Shown here: piece after piece, positions 36,499-54,074 of the stretch | Position numbering within the stretch: the stretch's first letter is position 1 | Layout of the letters: each line of letters begins with the position of its first letter | Source of the DNA: Porodaedalea pini | Lineage: Eukaryota; Basidiomycota; Agaricomycetes; Hymenochaetales; Hymenochaetaceae | DNA length: 64,000 bases | NCBI GenBank assembly: GCA_002794775.1 | Contig: NBAY01000083.1 | Span: 1-64,000, forward strand | Reading direction: 5' to 3' | Notes under the pieces: generated by a model | Database searches by the model: none | Told to the model about the DNA's origin: nothing | The model's input: only the letters and a program-made list of their open reading frames with translations | Translations under genes and position numbers: made by a program

Positions 36499-38131
36499 AT
36501 GGCACTCTCCATCCGGTCCGATGTCGAATCTATCGATCCTAGCGATGTGCCGCTTTGGGTCTCGGAAATTAACATGGTTCAATATTTTCAAGCCGCAATC
36601 GTCACTCTTATGATCTACGACACCAGTACGTATAGCCAACCACATTGAGAGTCTATCTAGACGTGCTTATCGACGACTAGTCACAACTATGGATAAGGAG
36701 GTACAACACCCATGTTTGTCTTTTCTGCTGCGGGGTTGATATTCATTGTCGTCTGCTAGGTCAAGTACTTTTGGGTACGTGGTTCATGTTGAAGCATTGG
36801 TATTGCGGTTTTACCTTATTTTTGCGATTGTTCAAAGTCATCTCCTCGAAAGCCTGTCGCACTCGTTTATTTTGCGGTAAGTCTGGTCGTACCGGTAGAA
36901 CTTGTGAGCTCACAGCTGGAATACTTAGAATCGATACATCGGAGTTCTGGGAGCTATTTCAAACCTATTCTGTGAGCAGCAGTTTATCTTACTCGACTGC
37001 CACAAAAGATCTAGACTTATCGATTCTTCTGAAAGGGAACTTGTATACTGAAAATATGCGACTGTGAGCTATGCCAATGTTTGTAGTTTTATTGACGAAC
37101 ACTGATCTTCGTATATAGATGTGAGCAACAACGATCGCGGACTATTACAAAATATCTGACCATTTCTCAGGCATTTTTGCTCGATGGACTCACAACGTGG
37201 CCAGTGAGTCTCCACGACAAGTAACAAATTGGCGATTTTTACTGACAAAGACACCAAGACTGGCTTTCCATCATCTTAATAGACTGCAAGTGATCGAACG
37301 ACCAACAACAGTATAATCCCATACACTAAGTTCAAATTTCCAGATATCCTCATGATTAGGGTCTTGGCGCTCTACTCTGGAGGTATGTTACCACGCTCTA
37401 TGAAACTTGGTAAATCTGTACTCATTTGCTTTGCAGATCGAAAACTATCGGTGTCCTTAAAGACGCTGCTAACTTTGGAGGCAACGTCTAAACTTGCTAT
37501 TTTCATTTACATAGCTTTACATCAACAGGGTAAAGTGTTTGTTTACTCAGATGGCACCGCGTCTAACTTCAATGGCAGTAATTGTCGGAGGCCTCGCAAC
37601 AGATGTCACGGTCTGTGGCGTTAATGGTACCTGGCCATTGAAGTGGAGCATTCTGGATTGGTATGCCCGTCATACCAGTAGCTAGACTAAAGCGTGTTCC
37701 TAATCATGAGCAGGTCGATTCCAATGGTTTTCGGAGTCGTGCTTATGGTCCTGGCCCTCTACAAGGCCGCAGAGTTTTGGAGGATGTCTGCTGGCTTGCA
37801 TGGTTTCATTCTCATCAGAGTTCTCATAAAAGATCAGGTCATATACTTCGCTCTGTGAGTTTACTGGTTCGTGATACGTAGTCAAATGACGTTTGTCTGA
37901 CATATGTATTTCATTAGTGTTGTTTCGTGTTGTGTTCTCAACATAATGCAGTTAGAAATCGAGGTGTCAAATGACCTTTTAGCAAACACGCTGGAGCTAC
38001 TTGGAAGTCCCTCATTTCTTTGCGTTCTTGGAAGCCGTATGCTGGTAAACTTGAAGGAGGCAGGCGAACTGGGAGTAAACGCAGGAACGAGCTACAGGTT
38101 GAGAACGATAAGCGAGTTGGAGTTCTCGTGA
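36499..38131 (+). CDS. DUF6533-type multispanning membrane protein C
   Basis: Exon 1 reads MALSIRSDVESIDPSDVPLW and VQYFQAAIVTLMIYDT (36499 to about 36625). Later exons give TTMDKEV, VKYFW, SPRKPVALVYFA (about 36844-36880), NRYIGVLGAISNLF (about 36931-36970), ILMIRVLALYSGG (about 37345-37383), KLSVSLKTLLTLEATSKLAI and FIYIALHQQ (about 37441-37530). The last exons carry MVFGVVLMVLALYKAAEFW (about 37720-37780), LIKDQVIYFAL, then VVSCCVLNIMQLEIEVSNDL and LGSRMLVNLKEAGELG, with a stop at 38129-38131. Exon 1 is closest to gene A (shared M-x-LSIRSD start), which suggests these two are the most recent duplicates. The giant palindrome is inserted about 740 bp beyond the stop. Confidence 0.77.
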
Positions 38132-38870
38132 AATAGAAGAGAAAAGAACAAATAGGCTCTCTCCTTCGTTGACTGACTAATTTACCTGTACCGTACTTTC
38201 AGTAGTATTATACATCTGACCTTTTCTTCGACGTGGAATAATATGCCAAGTTCGACGATGGCATGAGGTGTCTAAGCTGGTTGCAATTGAAGTCTCTCAT
38301 GAACTGAACCGAGTGTGTTTATGTGGATACGGGCCAAACGCAGATCTGGAGAGATTAGCAGATACTGGAAACCAGATAGTAGGAAGAGCAAAGATAAATC
38401 CCACTTTAAAGCGTGCTGATGGCGCAAGCGCTTCGGAGAATGCCGGGCCACGTTGTCTGGCTCTAAAAGCTGATCGGAGCTAAGTACACGCCGTGAGCTC
38501 CTGAACACGCAAAAGTGCCTCAATCAAAGGCGTCATCCTACTGAGCCGATTATCATCGAGTCTACTGCTTCGGTATGCCTTTAAAGCGTCTTTACGCTGA
38601 TGCTCGGCCTCGGCTTTCCGACCAATCTATCCAATTCGATGTGTCTAGGTGAGAGAATAGAGCTACAGCCAGTAGCTTTATGGCGTCTACAGCCTACATC
38701 AATTCTCTTGATATTCTCCGGCCTCGGGACGCCTTAGCTAAGGCGATCATTGCTTGGTTCGACCGCCAATTGCCCGTCGATCGAGTTCTGATTTCCGTCG
38801 GACAGTTGTGAGAGGTTGATTTCAAGCATGCTGCATTGGCGGTACTGGACTCATGGACTCTTTAACTAAC
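38132..38870. other. intergenic between DUF6533 gene C and the palindrome
   Basis: No supported gene. The open frame at 38268-38483 has no signature. The last bases run into the left target-site duplication. Confidence 0.4.
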
Positions 38871-38879
38871 GAAATGAAC
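38871..38879 (+). repeat. left 9-bp target-site duplication
   Basis: GAAATGAAC abuts the first base of the palindrome terminus (ACTTCAGGCC). The same nine bases follow the last base of the other terminus at 55453-55461. This is the hallmark of a transpositional insertion. Confidence 0.88.
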
Positions 38880-38947
38880 ACTTCAGGCCACCCCTTCAAG
38901 GAGACCTAATAGGGCAATTTGTACACGCAACTAATTGACCTAATAGG

Positions 38948-39175
38948 TATCATGACTGGGAGTGCCCAAATCTGCTGGGTACTCCCAATTGGGCATGCCC
39001 AAATCTGCTGGGCACTCCCAATTGGGCACACCCAAATCTGCTGGGCACTCCCAATTGGGCATGCCCAAATCTTCTGGGCACTCCCAATTGGGCACACCCA
39101 ATCTGCTGGGCACTCCCAATTGGGTGTGCCCAAATGTGTCACTGTCACTGACTGTCTGGGGGACTTTTGGGCACA
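38948..39175. repeat. outer minisatellite, left arm
   Basis: Tandem units of about 33 bp combine GGGCACTCCCAATTGGGCA with AATCTGCT. Each unit contains the self-complementary core CCCAATTGGG. One 33-bp unit more is present than in the right arm. Confidence 0.9.
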
Positions 39176-39478
39176 CCCAATTTCATTTTTGCCATAAAAT
39201 CTGGGACCATTAGAGGCTGTATTTTATTGTTTTTAGCCTTACAATTTAGCACTCTTGCTGTTGATTAGGTTGCAAACTACTGGCTGCATGAATTGACCTT
39301 TGATCTGAGTTACAGTCATTTGCTGAAGTATTTACAATCACCTTTTTTGCATCTCAGAAAGTGCTCCTTTGGCTTCAAGAATCAACATTTCACTCAATTC
39401 TTCACTAATTCATGTCTAATAAATTGCTAAATACATAGTTTAATTACTGCCAAATATCAATGAGGCAGCAAGTGACAT

Positions 39479-39896
39479 GAGAAGATAAAGAGCCTATTCT
39501 GTGAAGATTAGGTGTTCAGACAGGCTATATTCTTCCATAATTCTTCCTGAGTTCAAATCTGAAGCTAAAGACATAAAACTTGCTAAATAATGATTTATGT
39601 AAGCTATTATGATTTTTAGATGTTTCTCTTGGGTGCAGAATAAATACTTAAAGACAGTCAATGCTAAGTAAGTTTGGCAGAGTTTTAGAGTTTCTGAAGC
39701 TAAGACAAACAAGATAGGAAATATACATTTCTATACACAGTCACTGCTTAAAATCATAATAAATCATATAGATCATCCTTCAGTAAGTTTTATGCCTTTA
39801 ACTTCAGATTTGAACTAGGGAAGAATCAGTGAAGAATATTGCCTGTCTGAACACCTAAAATTTACAGAATAGGCTCTTTATTTTCTTACTTCACTC
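39479..39896. repeat. small nested inverted repeat, left arm
   Basis: AAAGAGCCTATTCTGT and AGGTGTTCAGACAGGC near 39488-39525 reappear inverted near 39852-39890, giving diverged arms of roughly 110 bp. This looks like an old MITE trapped in the arm. No flanking duplication was determined. Confidence 0.55.
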
Positions 39897-40290
39897 TTTA
39901 ATAACCTGTTTAGGAACATTTTTAATAGTATAATAATATGCTTGTACTTGGCTATCATGACATTAGTTATTTGTGTGTTTAGGTTGTGCTTGTCTTCATA
40001 AGAGTGTTACTGAGGTTGTATCACCCTACATTGGCTGCTTGGGTTGACTTGACTAAATGCATATGACATTTTATGATAAAATAGTTAATTATTATAGCAC
40101 TGAATTAGCTCTGTAACAACATCTTCTAGTTATTAGCTGTGCTATTACAAAAGCATTAGCATGTCATTAAAAATGTTGCTAAAACATTGCCTAAGTTCAT
40201 AATTATTGCTATTAGTCAAATTATGAATTTAGCTACTTTTCTGACAAGAATTGAGATATTAAAGCCAAAAGAGCACTCTGTACTTTCCTA

Positions 40291-40620
40291 CAGATGGTTT
40301 CAAAAAGTGTTTGGCCCCTCTGCTTTTGGAATTGATTGACATGGCCTAAGTAGGAAGGTGATTTGTATGATCCAAACCTCCATTCTGTGCATTCTGACAT
40401 CTGTCTCCTCATCCTTCAAGCAAAATCAGTCTAGAAAAAAATTATACAGGTATCAATTATATACATACACTCAAGATACATTATTTCCTGTCAAATAATG
40501 GAAGAATCATGTATATTCAATGACCAGTGTTTTCTCCCTCATGCTAATCACCTTCCTGCTTAGGCCATGTCAATCGGTTCCAAAAATGGGGAGGGGCTGA
40601 ACACTTTTCAGAACCACCTG
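40291..40620. mobile_element. mariner-type MITE nested in the left arm
   Basis: Termini CAGATGGTTTCAAAAAGTGT and, inverted from the right end, CAGGTGGTTCTGAAAAGTGT start right next to TA on both sides (40289-40290 and 40621-40622). Inverted similarity extends through GATTGACATGGCCTAAG to about 70 bp. It is 330 bp with no coding capacity, as expected for a non-autonomous Tc1/mariner element. The identical mirrored copy shows it inserted before the arm was duplicated. Confidence 0.8.
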
Positions 40621-40998
40621 TATATATGATATAATATATAATCTTCTATACCATATCATAGGGCTTGTAATACAGACTGTACTTTGAGCTAGAAGTTTTA
40701 AATATGATTATACTATATACAGTACAGTGCAGAGTGCAAAACTGAAGAGAACAAGAAAAAAAAATAGATCTGAGGTCCAAAAAATAGCTAAGCTTGACCT
40801 GTGCTCAAATATCAGGTACAACATTTAATGTTCATAAATTTGACTGATGCTTTAGAGACAAGTGTGACAGTATAGAGACTGCATTCTCAAGTTTATAACT
40901 AGAACTGTATATGATAATAATATTGTATATTCTTCTGAGACTAGGTATTACTGAGTGAGACAGAGAAGTTTGATTTAGTGAGCCTAGAAAACTAGTTT

Positions 40999-41475
40999 AT
41001 GGCCAGTTGGGAGTGCCCAGTTGGAAGTACCCAGTTGGGAGTGCCCAATTGGGAGCACCCAACTATTGGGAGTGCCCAACTATTTGGGAGTGCCCAATTG
41101 GGAGTGCCCAACTATTTGAGAGTGCCCAACTATTTGGGAGTGCCCAACTATTTGGGAGTGCCCAATTGGGAGTGCCCAACTATTTGGGAGTGCCCAATTG
41201 GGAGTGCCCAACTATTTGGGAGTGCCCAATTGGGAGTGCCCAACTATTTGGGAGTGCCCAACTATTTGGGAGTGCCCAATTGGGAGTGCCCAACTATTTG
41301 GGAGTGCCCAATTGGGAGTGCCCAATTAGGAGCGCCCAACTATTTGGGAGTGCCCAATTGGGAGTGCCCAATTAGGAGCGCCCAACTATTTGGGAGTGCC
41401 CAACTATTTAAGAGTGCCCAACTATTGGGAGTGCTCAGGAAGTGCCCAATATTTGGAAGTGCTCAGTTGGGTCTC
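40999..41475. repeat. inner minisatellite, left arm
   Basis: About 25 head-to-tail units of 17-22 bp, alternating TTGGGAGTGCCCAA and CTATTTGGGAGTGCCCAA. Most unit junctions create CCCAATTGGG. Reading frames stay open through it only because the repeat lacks stops, so it is not a gene. Confidence 0.92.
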
Positions 41476-42085
41476 CTTTTTATTCCTGCCCAGGAATCTT
41501 TTTTATTTTATTTTTGAAATAGAAATCATTATGTCATGAAAATTAGAATATGTCTAGAATAGAAGCCTTGGTAATTCTACAGAGAATTTCTCAATCTTTC
41601 ATTCTAGACTCTTATGTCACTGCCTTGCTTTCACTGGTGGCAGGTGGTCTTGACTCATGCATCTCTTAAGAGGCTAACCCAACTGCTTATATCACAATGT
41701 CAAAGCAACTGTTTCACAAGGCCTATTCTCAAGACCACCTGTGGAGGGCACCTGCACATACTACACAACTGGGTCTGACACATCGGTGGCTCTTTGCTGC
41801 ATTTCACCATAAGCTGTGATAGCTCTGCCTCATCCATCTCAGGCATCACCTTGAGCTGTACAAGCCAAATGGCTGGTACAAGGTAGAATAATAAAGTAGT
41901 TGCATGCATAAAACCTGCCTTCATTTCATTTTGATGATGAGGTTGCTGCCCTGCTCCTCAATAGTGCTCTGTATCTTCTCAATTGCACACTCAAGATGCT
42001 CAGTTGCCATGTAGTGCAAACTCAAAATAAGTATAAAGTGAGACAATTACAACAAACACAGTGTACCTTGTCAGTAGCATGTGTA

Positions 42086-44832
<2,747 letters not shown>

Positions 44833-44945
44833 TGTTCACCTGCCGTTGTCTGTGACCGATTCTGACTCAGTGGTAGCTCACGTTTGAACGTTCTTCGTTA
44901 AAAAGTCAGTTCGCCGGCTCGCCCCTCACTCCCGTGCTGAGCTTC

Positions 44946-45276
44946 TTCTCCGCGAGCCCCGTCACCTTCCCTCGCACCACCCCGATGTAGCAGAGCGCCG
45001 ACTGCAGGACGCTACGTCTCGTGCATGAACGGCGAGGCGAGTGCGATGCAACGCGTATGCGACGAAGTGCGCAAGCATATTCGGTATCACTGGTGCCCCT
45101 CCTGATCCTGCTGTTGCGGTAGCGGGGGAACGCGAGACGACTGCGGTCGAGGACGATGTGGAAGAGGTGGAGGACGACGGAGGAAGGATCTCGGGGCAGT
45201 TGAAGGTATGGCTGACGAAGCGCGCGCAGAGCTTGCTGGTGTCTTCGTGCCCGTAGTAAGTGTCGATTGCCGGTGG
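44946..45276 (-). pseudogene. cyclin-like fragment, left arm
   Basis: Mirror of 48960-49290. It carries the same HTFNCPEILPPSSSTSSTSS and MLAHFVAYALHRTRL stretches read leftward, and no differences from the right copy were noticed. Confidence 0.4.
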
Positions 45277-45445
45277 GGGTGCTGCCGGCGTGGGGTGGTG
45301 TGAGTGGTGTGCGCGCGGGACTGCCGATGACTGTTTTTTTGTCGAACGTTTTCGGCGCAGTCGGAGGAAAAAAACGTGATAGAGAAAAAGACAGCGATCA
45401 ACAGCCGCTCATCACTCAAGTATCAGAGATCGGGGGGAAAGAGGG

Positions 45446-45891
45446 GGGATGCTTACAAAACTCGAGGTAGTCGCTGCGGCAGCGGCGGACACAGAAGACG
45501 ATTTCGCAGGTGGAGGGGGGCGTACGTCGCACCACGCGGCGGAAGGGCGAGTGGTTCGAGCTGGCACTCGATGATGATATCGAATGCTGATGCGGATGGG
45601 GGTGGGGATGGCGCGGTGCGTGGACGATGGCCATATTCGCTGCGGCGGGCTCTCTGGCTCTGGGCGTTGACGAGCATCTGTGAGCGTCGAAGGACAGGTG
45701 GAGTCGATGCGTGAGAAGAGGTCGCTGCGAATGTTTTGATCGGAACGAGATCCTTCTCGGACACAACGGTTGCGTCGCGTTCGCCGAAGTACTCAATGAG
45801 AAGGGCGGATGGGAAAACGGCTGACGTCGATGTTGAAGAGCGTGGATCGTCAAGGGGGGCAGGAGGAAGAGGCGAGGAACGCGTGCTGTGT
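45446..45891 (-). other. unidentified GC-rich captured segment, left arm
   Basis: Mirror of 48345-48790. It is GC-rich with long open frames on both strands, probably from another host gene, but no family could be named. One frame contains LLIEYFGERDATVVSEKDLV. Confidence 0.4.
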
Positions 45892-45895
45892 GAAC

Positions 45896-46161
45896 AGGGT
45901 GAGGGAAGTTGAACCGCACCAGTGCGGCAGAGATGGAGGGAAGAATGACCAGCAGAAAGGAGCACCCTGCTTCATCGGGAAGCCCTGCTTGTCGTTTCCG
46001 CCAGAGAAGCGAAAGACGTAGCCCTTGGACTCATCACCGAGCGAGTCACCGGGGATGCCTGGGACATCTTCTTGCCGTGGAAGATGCGGTAACGACGCTC
46101 ATCGTCGATGTCGATCGTCTTTTGCTGGCCCGTCGCCGGGTCAGCGATGTCAACACTTCAT
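45896..46161 (-). pseudogene. ribosomal protein eS6 fragment, left arm
   Basis: Mirror of 48075-48340: the N-terminal part of eS6 read leftward, broken at the same points. Confidence 0.75.
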
Positions 46162-46962
46162 GGCCGGTGGTGTCTTGAGGAGCTCGTCGTGTTCTGTCCC
46201 TTCAGGCAAGCAAAAAAATGCTGAAAAGTAGTTATTAGTATATTTAGATGGGTTTTATGAATATTTTTTTTGCTTACCTTGAGTGTGTGGCTAGTGGGAC
46301 ACCTGAGCTCGTCGTCGATGGTGAAGACGAAACGATACGAACAACGACGACGCGTTGGTTGTGTTGCCTGATTTGGCCGATCGACACGTCTTAAACAAGC
46401 AATCAAAGCATTCCGAGTCTTTCGGACATCTCGAAAGACTTAGCTGTCTAGCTCAGAACATTTCTACAGACGCGTTTAAAAATACAAAAAAATATGGGAT
46501 AGTTTTATTATGTATGTATCTCTAGAATAGCCAAGAGTTACGCGTCCAACGCGTTTTTTTATGGTGTTATAAATACAACAGTAATCCTCACATGTAGCAC
46601 TAGGCCTCCAGAGGCATACACCAAAGTAAAATATATTCTGAAAGGCCTGACACCTATTCTGTCATGAAGTAAGTATTACACTTTGTATGTATGCAAGGGT
46701 TCAAGCCAATCAGACAAGAATTGACTTCATAATAGAGAAGGAGGTGACTTCATGAGATCTCCTGAATCTGAGTGTTTTGTATATCCTGTTCCCATTTTTT
46801 ACTTTGATGGCACATAAAATATTGGGCATATCCAGAATAGATATTTCTATGTTTCTGTAAATTTACAAGTTTCCAGCCTCAGTGGTTGGAGCTGGGTGAA
46901 TTGCAAAACATCGAAAATCTTGGGTTTAAGAGGTTCAGAGAAAGCATATATTCATGTTGTTG

Positions 46963-47273
46963 CTTTATTCCAAACCTCAGGAAGCTCTATAAAATAGATA
47001 TTAATACTTTATATGACTACAATAAATGTAATCAGGTGCTAGATCTCGGAGTTAGAGGAAAGTTCTGAAGGAGGAGAGGAAATACATGCAAAACTACTCT
47101 GTGTTTCTTGGATTTGCGTCGAGTTTCACAAAACATGAACTGTATCACCTCTCATTTCACTCCCCATTCCGAACTTTTCCCTCACCCACAAAACTAAGGG
47201 TTGGATATCTTTCTTGGACCATACTTAAATACAAATAACTAAATTTGTTGAGCTTCTCATACTTTGAACCAAC
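46963..47273. other. unpaired centre of the giant palindrome
   Basis: Arm pairing stops at GAAAGCATATATTCATGTTG on the left and its complement on the right. The 311-bp spacer keeps only weak inverted similarity (GAGGAAAGTTCTGAAGG against GAGGGAAAAGTTCGGAATGG), as if the palindrome once ran further and the centre has decayed or been trimmed. No gene is present. Confidence 0.7.
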
Positions 47274-48074
47274 CAACAACATGAATATATGCTTTCTCTG
47301 AACCTCTTAAACCCAAGATTTTCGATGTTTTGCAATTCACCCAGCTCCAACCACTGAGGCTGGAAACTTGTAAATTTACAGAAACATAGAAATATCTATT
47401 CTGGATATGCCCAATATTTTATGTGCCATCAAAGTAAAAAATGGGAACAGGATATACAAAACACTCAGATTCAGGAGATCTCATGAAGTCACCTCCTTCT
47501 CTATTATGAAGTCAATTCTTGTCTGATTGGCTTGAACCCTTGCATACATACAAAGTGTAATACTTACTTCATGACAGAATAGGTGTCAGGCCTTTCAGAA
47601 TATATTTTACTTTGGTGTATGCCTCTGGAGGCCTAGTGCTACATGTGAGGATTACTGTTGTATTTATAACACCATAAAAAAACGCGTTGGACGCGTAACT
47701 CTTGGCTATTCTAGAGATACATACATAATAAAACTATCCCATATTTTTTTGTATTTTTAAACGCGTCTGTAGAAATGTTCTGAGCTAGACAGCTAAGTCT
47801 TTCGAGATGTCCGAAAGACTCGGAATGCTTTGATTGCTTGTTTAAGACGTGTCGATCGGCCAAATCAGGCAACACAACCAACGCGTCGTCGTTGTTCGTA
47901 TCGTTTCGTCTTCACCATCGACGACGAGCTCAGGTGTCCCACTAGCCACACACTCAAGGTAAGCAAAAAAAATATTCATAAAACCCATCTAAATATACTA
48001 ATAACTACTTTTCAGCATTTTTTTGCTTGCCTGAAGGGACAGAACACGACGAGCTCCTCAAGACACCACCGGCC

Positions 48075-48340
48075 ATGAAGTGTTGACATCGCTGACCCGG
48101 CGACGGGCCAGCAAAAGACGATCGACATCGACGATGAGCGTCGTTACCGCATCTTCCACGGCAAGAAGATGTCCCAGGCATCCCCGGTGACTCGCTCGGT
48201 GATGAGTCCAAGGGCTACGTCTTTCGCTTCTCTGGCGGAAACGACAAGCAGGGCTTCCCGATGAAGCAGGGTGCTCCTTTCTGCTGGTCATTCTTCCCTC
48301 CATCTCTGCCGCACTGGTGCGGTTCAACTTCCCTCACCCT
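48075..48340 (+). pseudogene. ribosomal protein eS6 fragment, right arm
   Basis: eS6 is a structural protein of the small ribosomal subunit. After ATG AAG the frame slips by one base. It then reads [20 protein letters not shown] and [13 protein letters not shown] second slip follows, then [30 protein letters not shown], and weaker [16 protein letters not shown], which matches the LLLxxGHSxYRxRRTG part of the family. Only about the first third of the roughly 240-residue protein is present, with at least two frame lesions. It is preceded by a segment with an intron-like structure (GTAAGC at about 47958, CAG at about 48016) that does not belong to known eS6 genes. Confidence 0.78.
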
Positions 48341-48344
48341 GTTC

Positions 48345-48790
48345 ACACAGCACGCGTTCCTCGCCTCTTCCTCCTGCCCCCCTTGACGATCCACGCTCTT
48401 CAACATCGACGTCAGCCGTTTTCCCATCCGCCCTTCTCATTGAGTACTTCGGCGAACGCGACGCAACCGTTGTGTCCGAGAAGGATCTCGTTCCGATCAA
48501 AACATTCGCAGCGACCTCTTCTCACGCATCGACTCCACCTGTCCTTCGACGCTCACAGATGCTCGTCAACGCCCAGAGCCAGAGAGCCCGCCGCAGCGAA
48601 TATGGCCATCGTCCACGCACCGCGCCATCCCCACCCCCATCCGCATCAGCATTCGATATCATCATCGAGTGCCAGCTCGAACCACTCGCCCTTCCGCCGC
48701 GTGGTGCGACGTACGCCCCCCTCCACCTGCGAAATCGTCTTCTGTGTCCGCCGCTGCCGCAGCGACTACCTCGAGTTTTGTAAGCATCCC
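48345..48790 (+). other. unidentified GC-rich captured segment, right arm
   Basis: Composition and long open frames contrast sharply with the AT-rich flanks. One frame gives FPSALLIEYFGERDATVVSE and KDLVPIKTF. It recalls small chromatin-reader folds such as PWWP, but this is too weak to name. It is likely part of a host gene carried along with the eS6 and XPB pieces. Confidence 0.4.
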
Positions 48791-48959
48791 CCCTCTTTCC
48801 CCCCGATCTCTGATACTTGAGTGATGAGCGGCTGTTGATCGCTGTCTTTTTCTCTATCACGTTTTTTTCCTCCGACTGCGCCGAAAACGTTCGACAAAAA
48901 AACAGTCATCGGCAGTCCCGCGCGCACACCACTCACACCACCCCACGCCGGCAGCACCC

Positions 48960-49290
48960 CCACCGGCAATCGACACTTACTACGGGCACGAAGACACCAG
49001 CAAGCTCTGCGCGCGCTTCGTCAGCCATACCTTCAACTGCCCCGAGATCCTTCCTCCGTCGTCCTCCACCTCTTCCACATCGTCCTCGACCGCAGTCGTC
49101 TCGCGTTCCCCCGCTACCGCAACAGCAGGATCAGGAGGGGCACCAGTGATACCGAATATGCTTGCGCACTTCGTCGCATACGCGTTGCATCGCACTCGCC
49201 TCGCCGTTCATGCACGAGACGTAGCGTCCTGCAGTCGGCGCTCTGCTACATCGGGGTGGTGCGAGGGAAGGTGACGGGGCTCGCGGAGAA
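48960..49290 (+). pseudogene. cyclin-like (PCL-type) fragment, right arm
   Basis: A frame from about 48975 reads DTYYGHEDTSKLCARFVSHT and FNCPEILPPSSSTSSTSSST. After a Ser/Ala-rich stretch comes MLAHFVAYALHRTRLAVHA. The FVAYALHRTRL motif after a CARF-SH-FNCPE start resembles the N-terminal part of the cyclin box in fungal PCL/PHO80-type cyclins, which partner a cyclin-dependent kinase. The following cyclin-box helices are missing or scrambled. The assignment is tentative. Confidence 0.42.
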
Positions 49291-49403
49291 GAAGCTCAGC
49301 ACGGGAGTGAGGGGCGAGCCGGCGAACTGACTTTTTAACGAAGAACGTTCAAACGTGAGCTACCACTGAGTCAGAATCGGTCACAGACAACGGCAGGTGA
49401 ACA

Positions 49404-52150
<2,747 letters not shown>

Positions 52151-52760
52151 TACACATGCTACTGACAAGGTACACTGTGTTTGTTGTAATTGTCTCACTT
52201 TATACTTATTTTGAGTTTGCACTACATGGCAACTGAGCATCTTGAGTGTGCAATTGAGAAGATACAGAGCACTATTGAGGAGCAGGGCAGCAACCTCATC
52301 ATCAAAATGAAATGAAAGCAGGTTTTATGCATGCAACTACTTTATTATTCTACCTTGTACCAGCCATTTGGCTTGTACAGCTCAAGGTGATGCCTGAGAT
52401 GGATGAGGCAGAGCTATCACAGCTTACGGTGAAATGCAGCAAAGAGCCACCAATGTGTCAGACCCAGTTGTGTAGTATGTGCAGGTGCCCTCCACAGGTG
52501 GTCTTGAGAATAGGCCTTGTGAAACAGTTGCTTTGACATTGTGATATAAGCAGTTGGGTTAGCCTCTTAAGAGATGCATGAGTCAAGACCACCTGCCACC
52601 AGTGAAAGCAAGGCAGTGACATAAGAGTCTAGAATGAAAGATTGAGAAATTCTCTGTAGAATTACCAAGGCTTCTATTCTAGACATATTCTAATTTTCAT
52701 GACATAATGATTTCTATTTCAAAAATAAAATAAAAAAGATTCCTGGGCAGGAATAAAAAG

Positions 52761-53366
52761 GAGACCCAACTGAGCACTTCCAAATATTGGGCACTTCCTG
52801 AGCACTCCCAATAGTTGGGCACTCTTAAATAGTTGGGCACTCCCAAATAGTTGGGCGCTCCTAATTGGGCACTCCCAATTGGGCACTCCCAATAGTTGGG
52901 CACTCCCAATAGTTGGGCACTCCCAATAGTTGGGCACTCCCAATAGTTGGGCACTCCCAATAGTTGGGCACTCCCAATAGTTGGGCACTCCCAATTGGGC
53001 ACTCCCAAATAGTTGGGCACTCCCAATAGTTGGGCACTCCCAATTGGGCACTCCCAAATAGTTGGGTGCTCCCAATTGGGCACTCCCAAATAGTTGGGTG
53101 CTCCCAATTGGGCACTCCCAAATAGTTGGGCACTCCCAATTGGGCACTCCCAAATAGTTGGGCACTCCCAATTGGGCACTCCCAAATAGTTGGGCACTCC
53201 CAATTGGGCACTCCCAAATAGTTGGGCACTCCCAATTGGGCACTCCCAAATAGTTGGGCACTCCCAATTGGGCACTCCCAAATAGTTGGGCACTCCCAAT
53301 AGTTGGGTGCTCCCAATTGGGCACTCCCAACTGGGTACTTCCAACTGGGCACTCCCAACTGGCCAT
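52761..53366. repeat. inner minisatellite, right arm
   Basis: Same units as the left copy but 129 bp longer. The extra length is mostly a homogeneous run of 17-bp CAATAGTTGGGCACTCC units at about 52885-52990, which looks like a recent local expansion. Confidence 0.92.
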
Positions 53367-53744
53367 AAACTAGTTTTCTAGGCTCACTAAATCAAACTTC
53401 TCTGTCTCACTCAGTAATACCTAGTCTCAGAAGAATATACAATATTATTATCATATACAGTTCTAGTTATAAACTTGAGAATGCAGTCTCTATACTGTCA
53501 CACTTGTCTCTAAAGCATCAGTCAAATTTATGAACATTAAATGTTGTACCTGATATTTGAGCACAGGTCAAGCTTAGCTATTTTTTGGACCTCAGATCTA
53601 TTTTTTTTTCTTGTTCTCTTCAGTTTTGCACTCTGCACTGTACTGTATATAGTATAATCATATTTAAAACTTCTAGCTCAAAGTACAGTCTGTATTACAA
53701 GCCCTATGATATGGTATAGAAGATTATATATTATATCATATATA

Positions 53745-54074
53745 CAGGTGGTTCTGAAAAGTGTTCAGCCCCTCCCCATTTTTGGAACCGATTGACATGG
53801 CCTAAGCAGGAAGGTGATTAGCATGAGGGAGAAAACACTGGTCATTGAATATACATGATTCTTCCATTATTTGACAGGAAATAATGTATCTTGAGTGTAT
53901 GTATATAATTGATACCTGTATAATTTTTTTCTAGACTGATTTTGCTTGAAGGATGAGGAGACAGATGTCAGAATGCACAGAATGGAGGTTTGGATCATAC
54001 AAATCACCTTCCTGCTTAGGCCATGTCAATCAATTCCAAAAGCAGAGGGGCCAAACACTTTTTGAAACCATCTG
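53745..54074. mobile_element. mariner-type MITE nested in the right arm
   Basis: Mirror copy of 40291-40620 with the same TA-flanked termini (CAGGTGGTTCTGAAAAGTGT at 53745). Confidence 0.8.

Noticed and set aside
38948..39175. CRISPR-like array, because of short regular repeats
   Set aside because: Units are contiguous tandem repeats without unique spacers, in a eukaryotic context.
40999..41517. A 172-codon open frame rich in Gly-Ser-Ala-Gln and Val-Pro-Asn, and its 215-codon relatives at 52697-53366
   Set aside because: Several frames are open at once only because the minisatellite unit lacks stop codons. This is repeat translation, not a protein.
41700..41924. A small gene in the palindrome arm (also 52312-52536)
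   Set aside because: No domain was recognised, it lies in AT-rich DNA beyond the XPB relic, and the start is arbitrary. It may be degraded coding sequence but cannot be supported.
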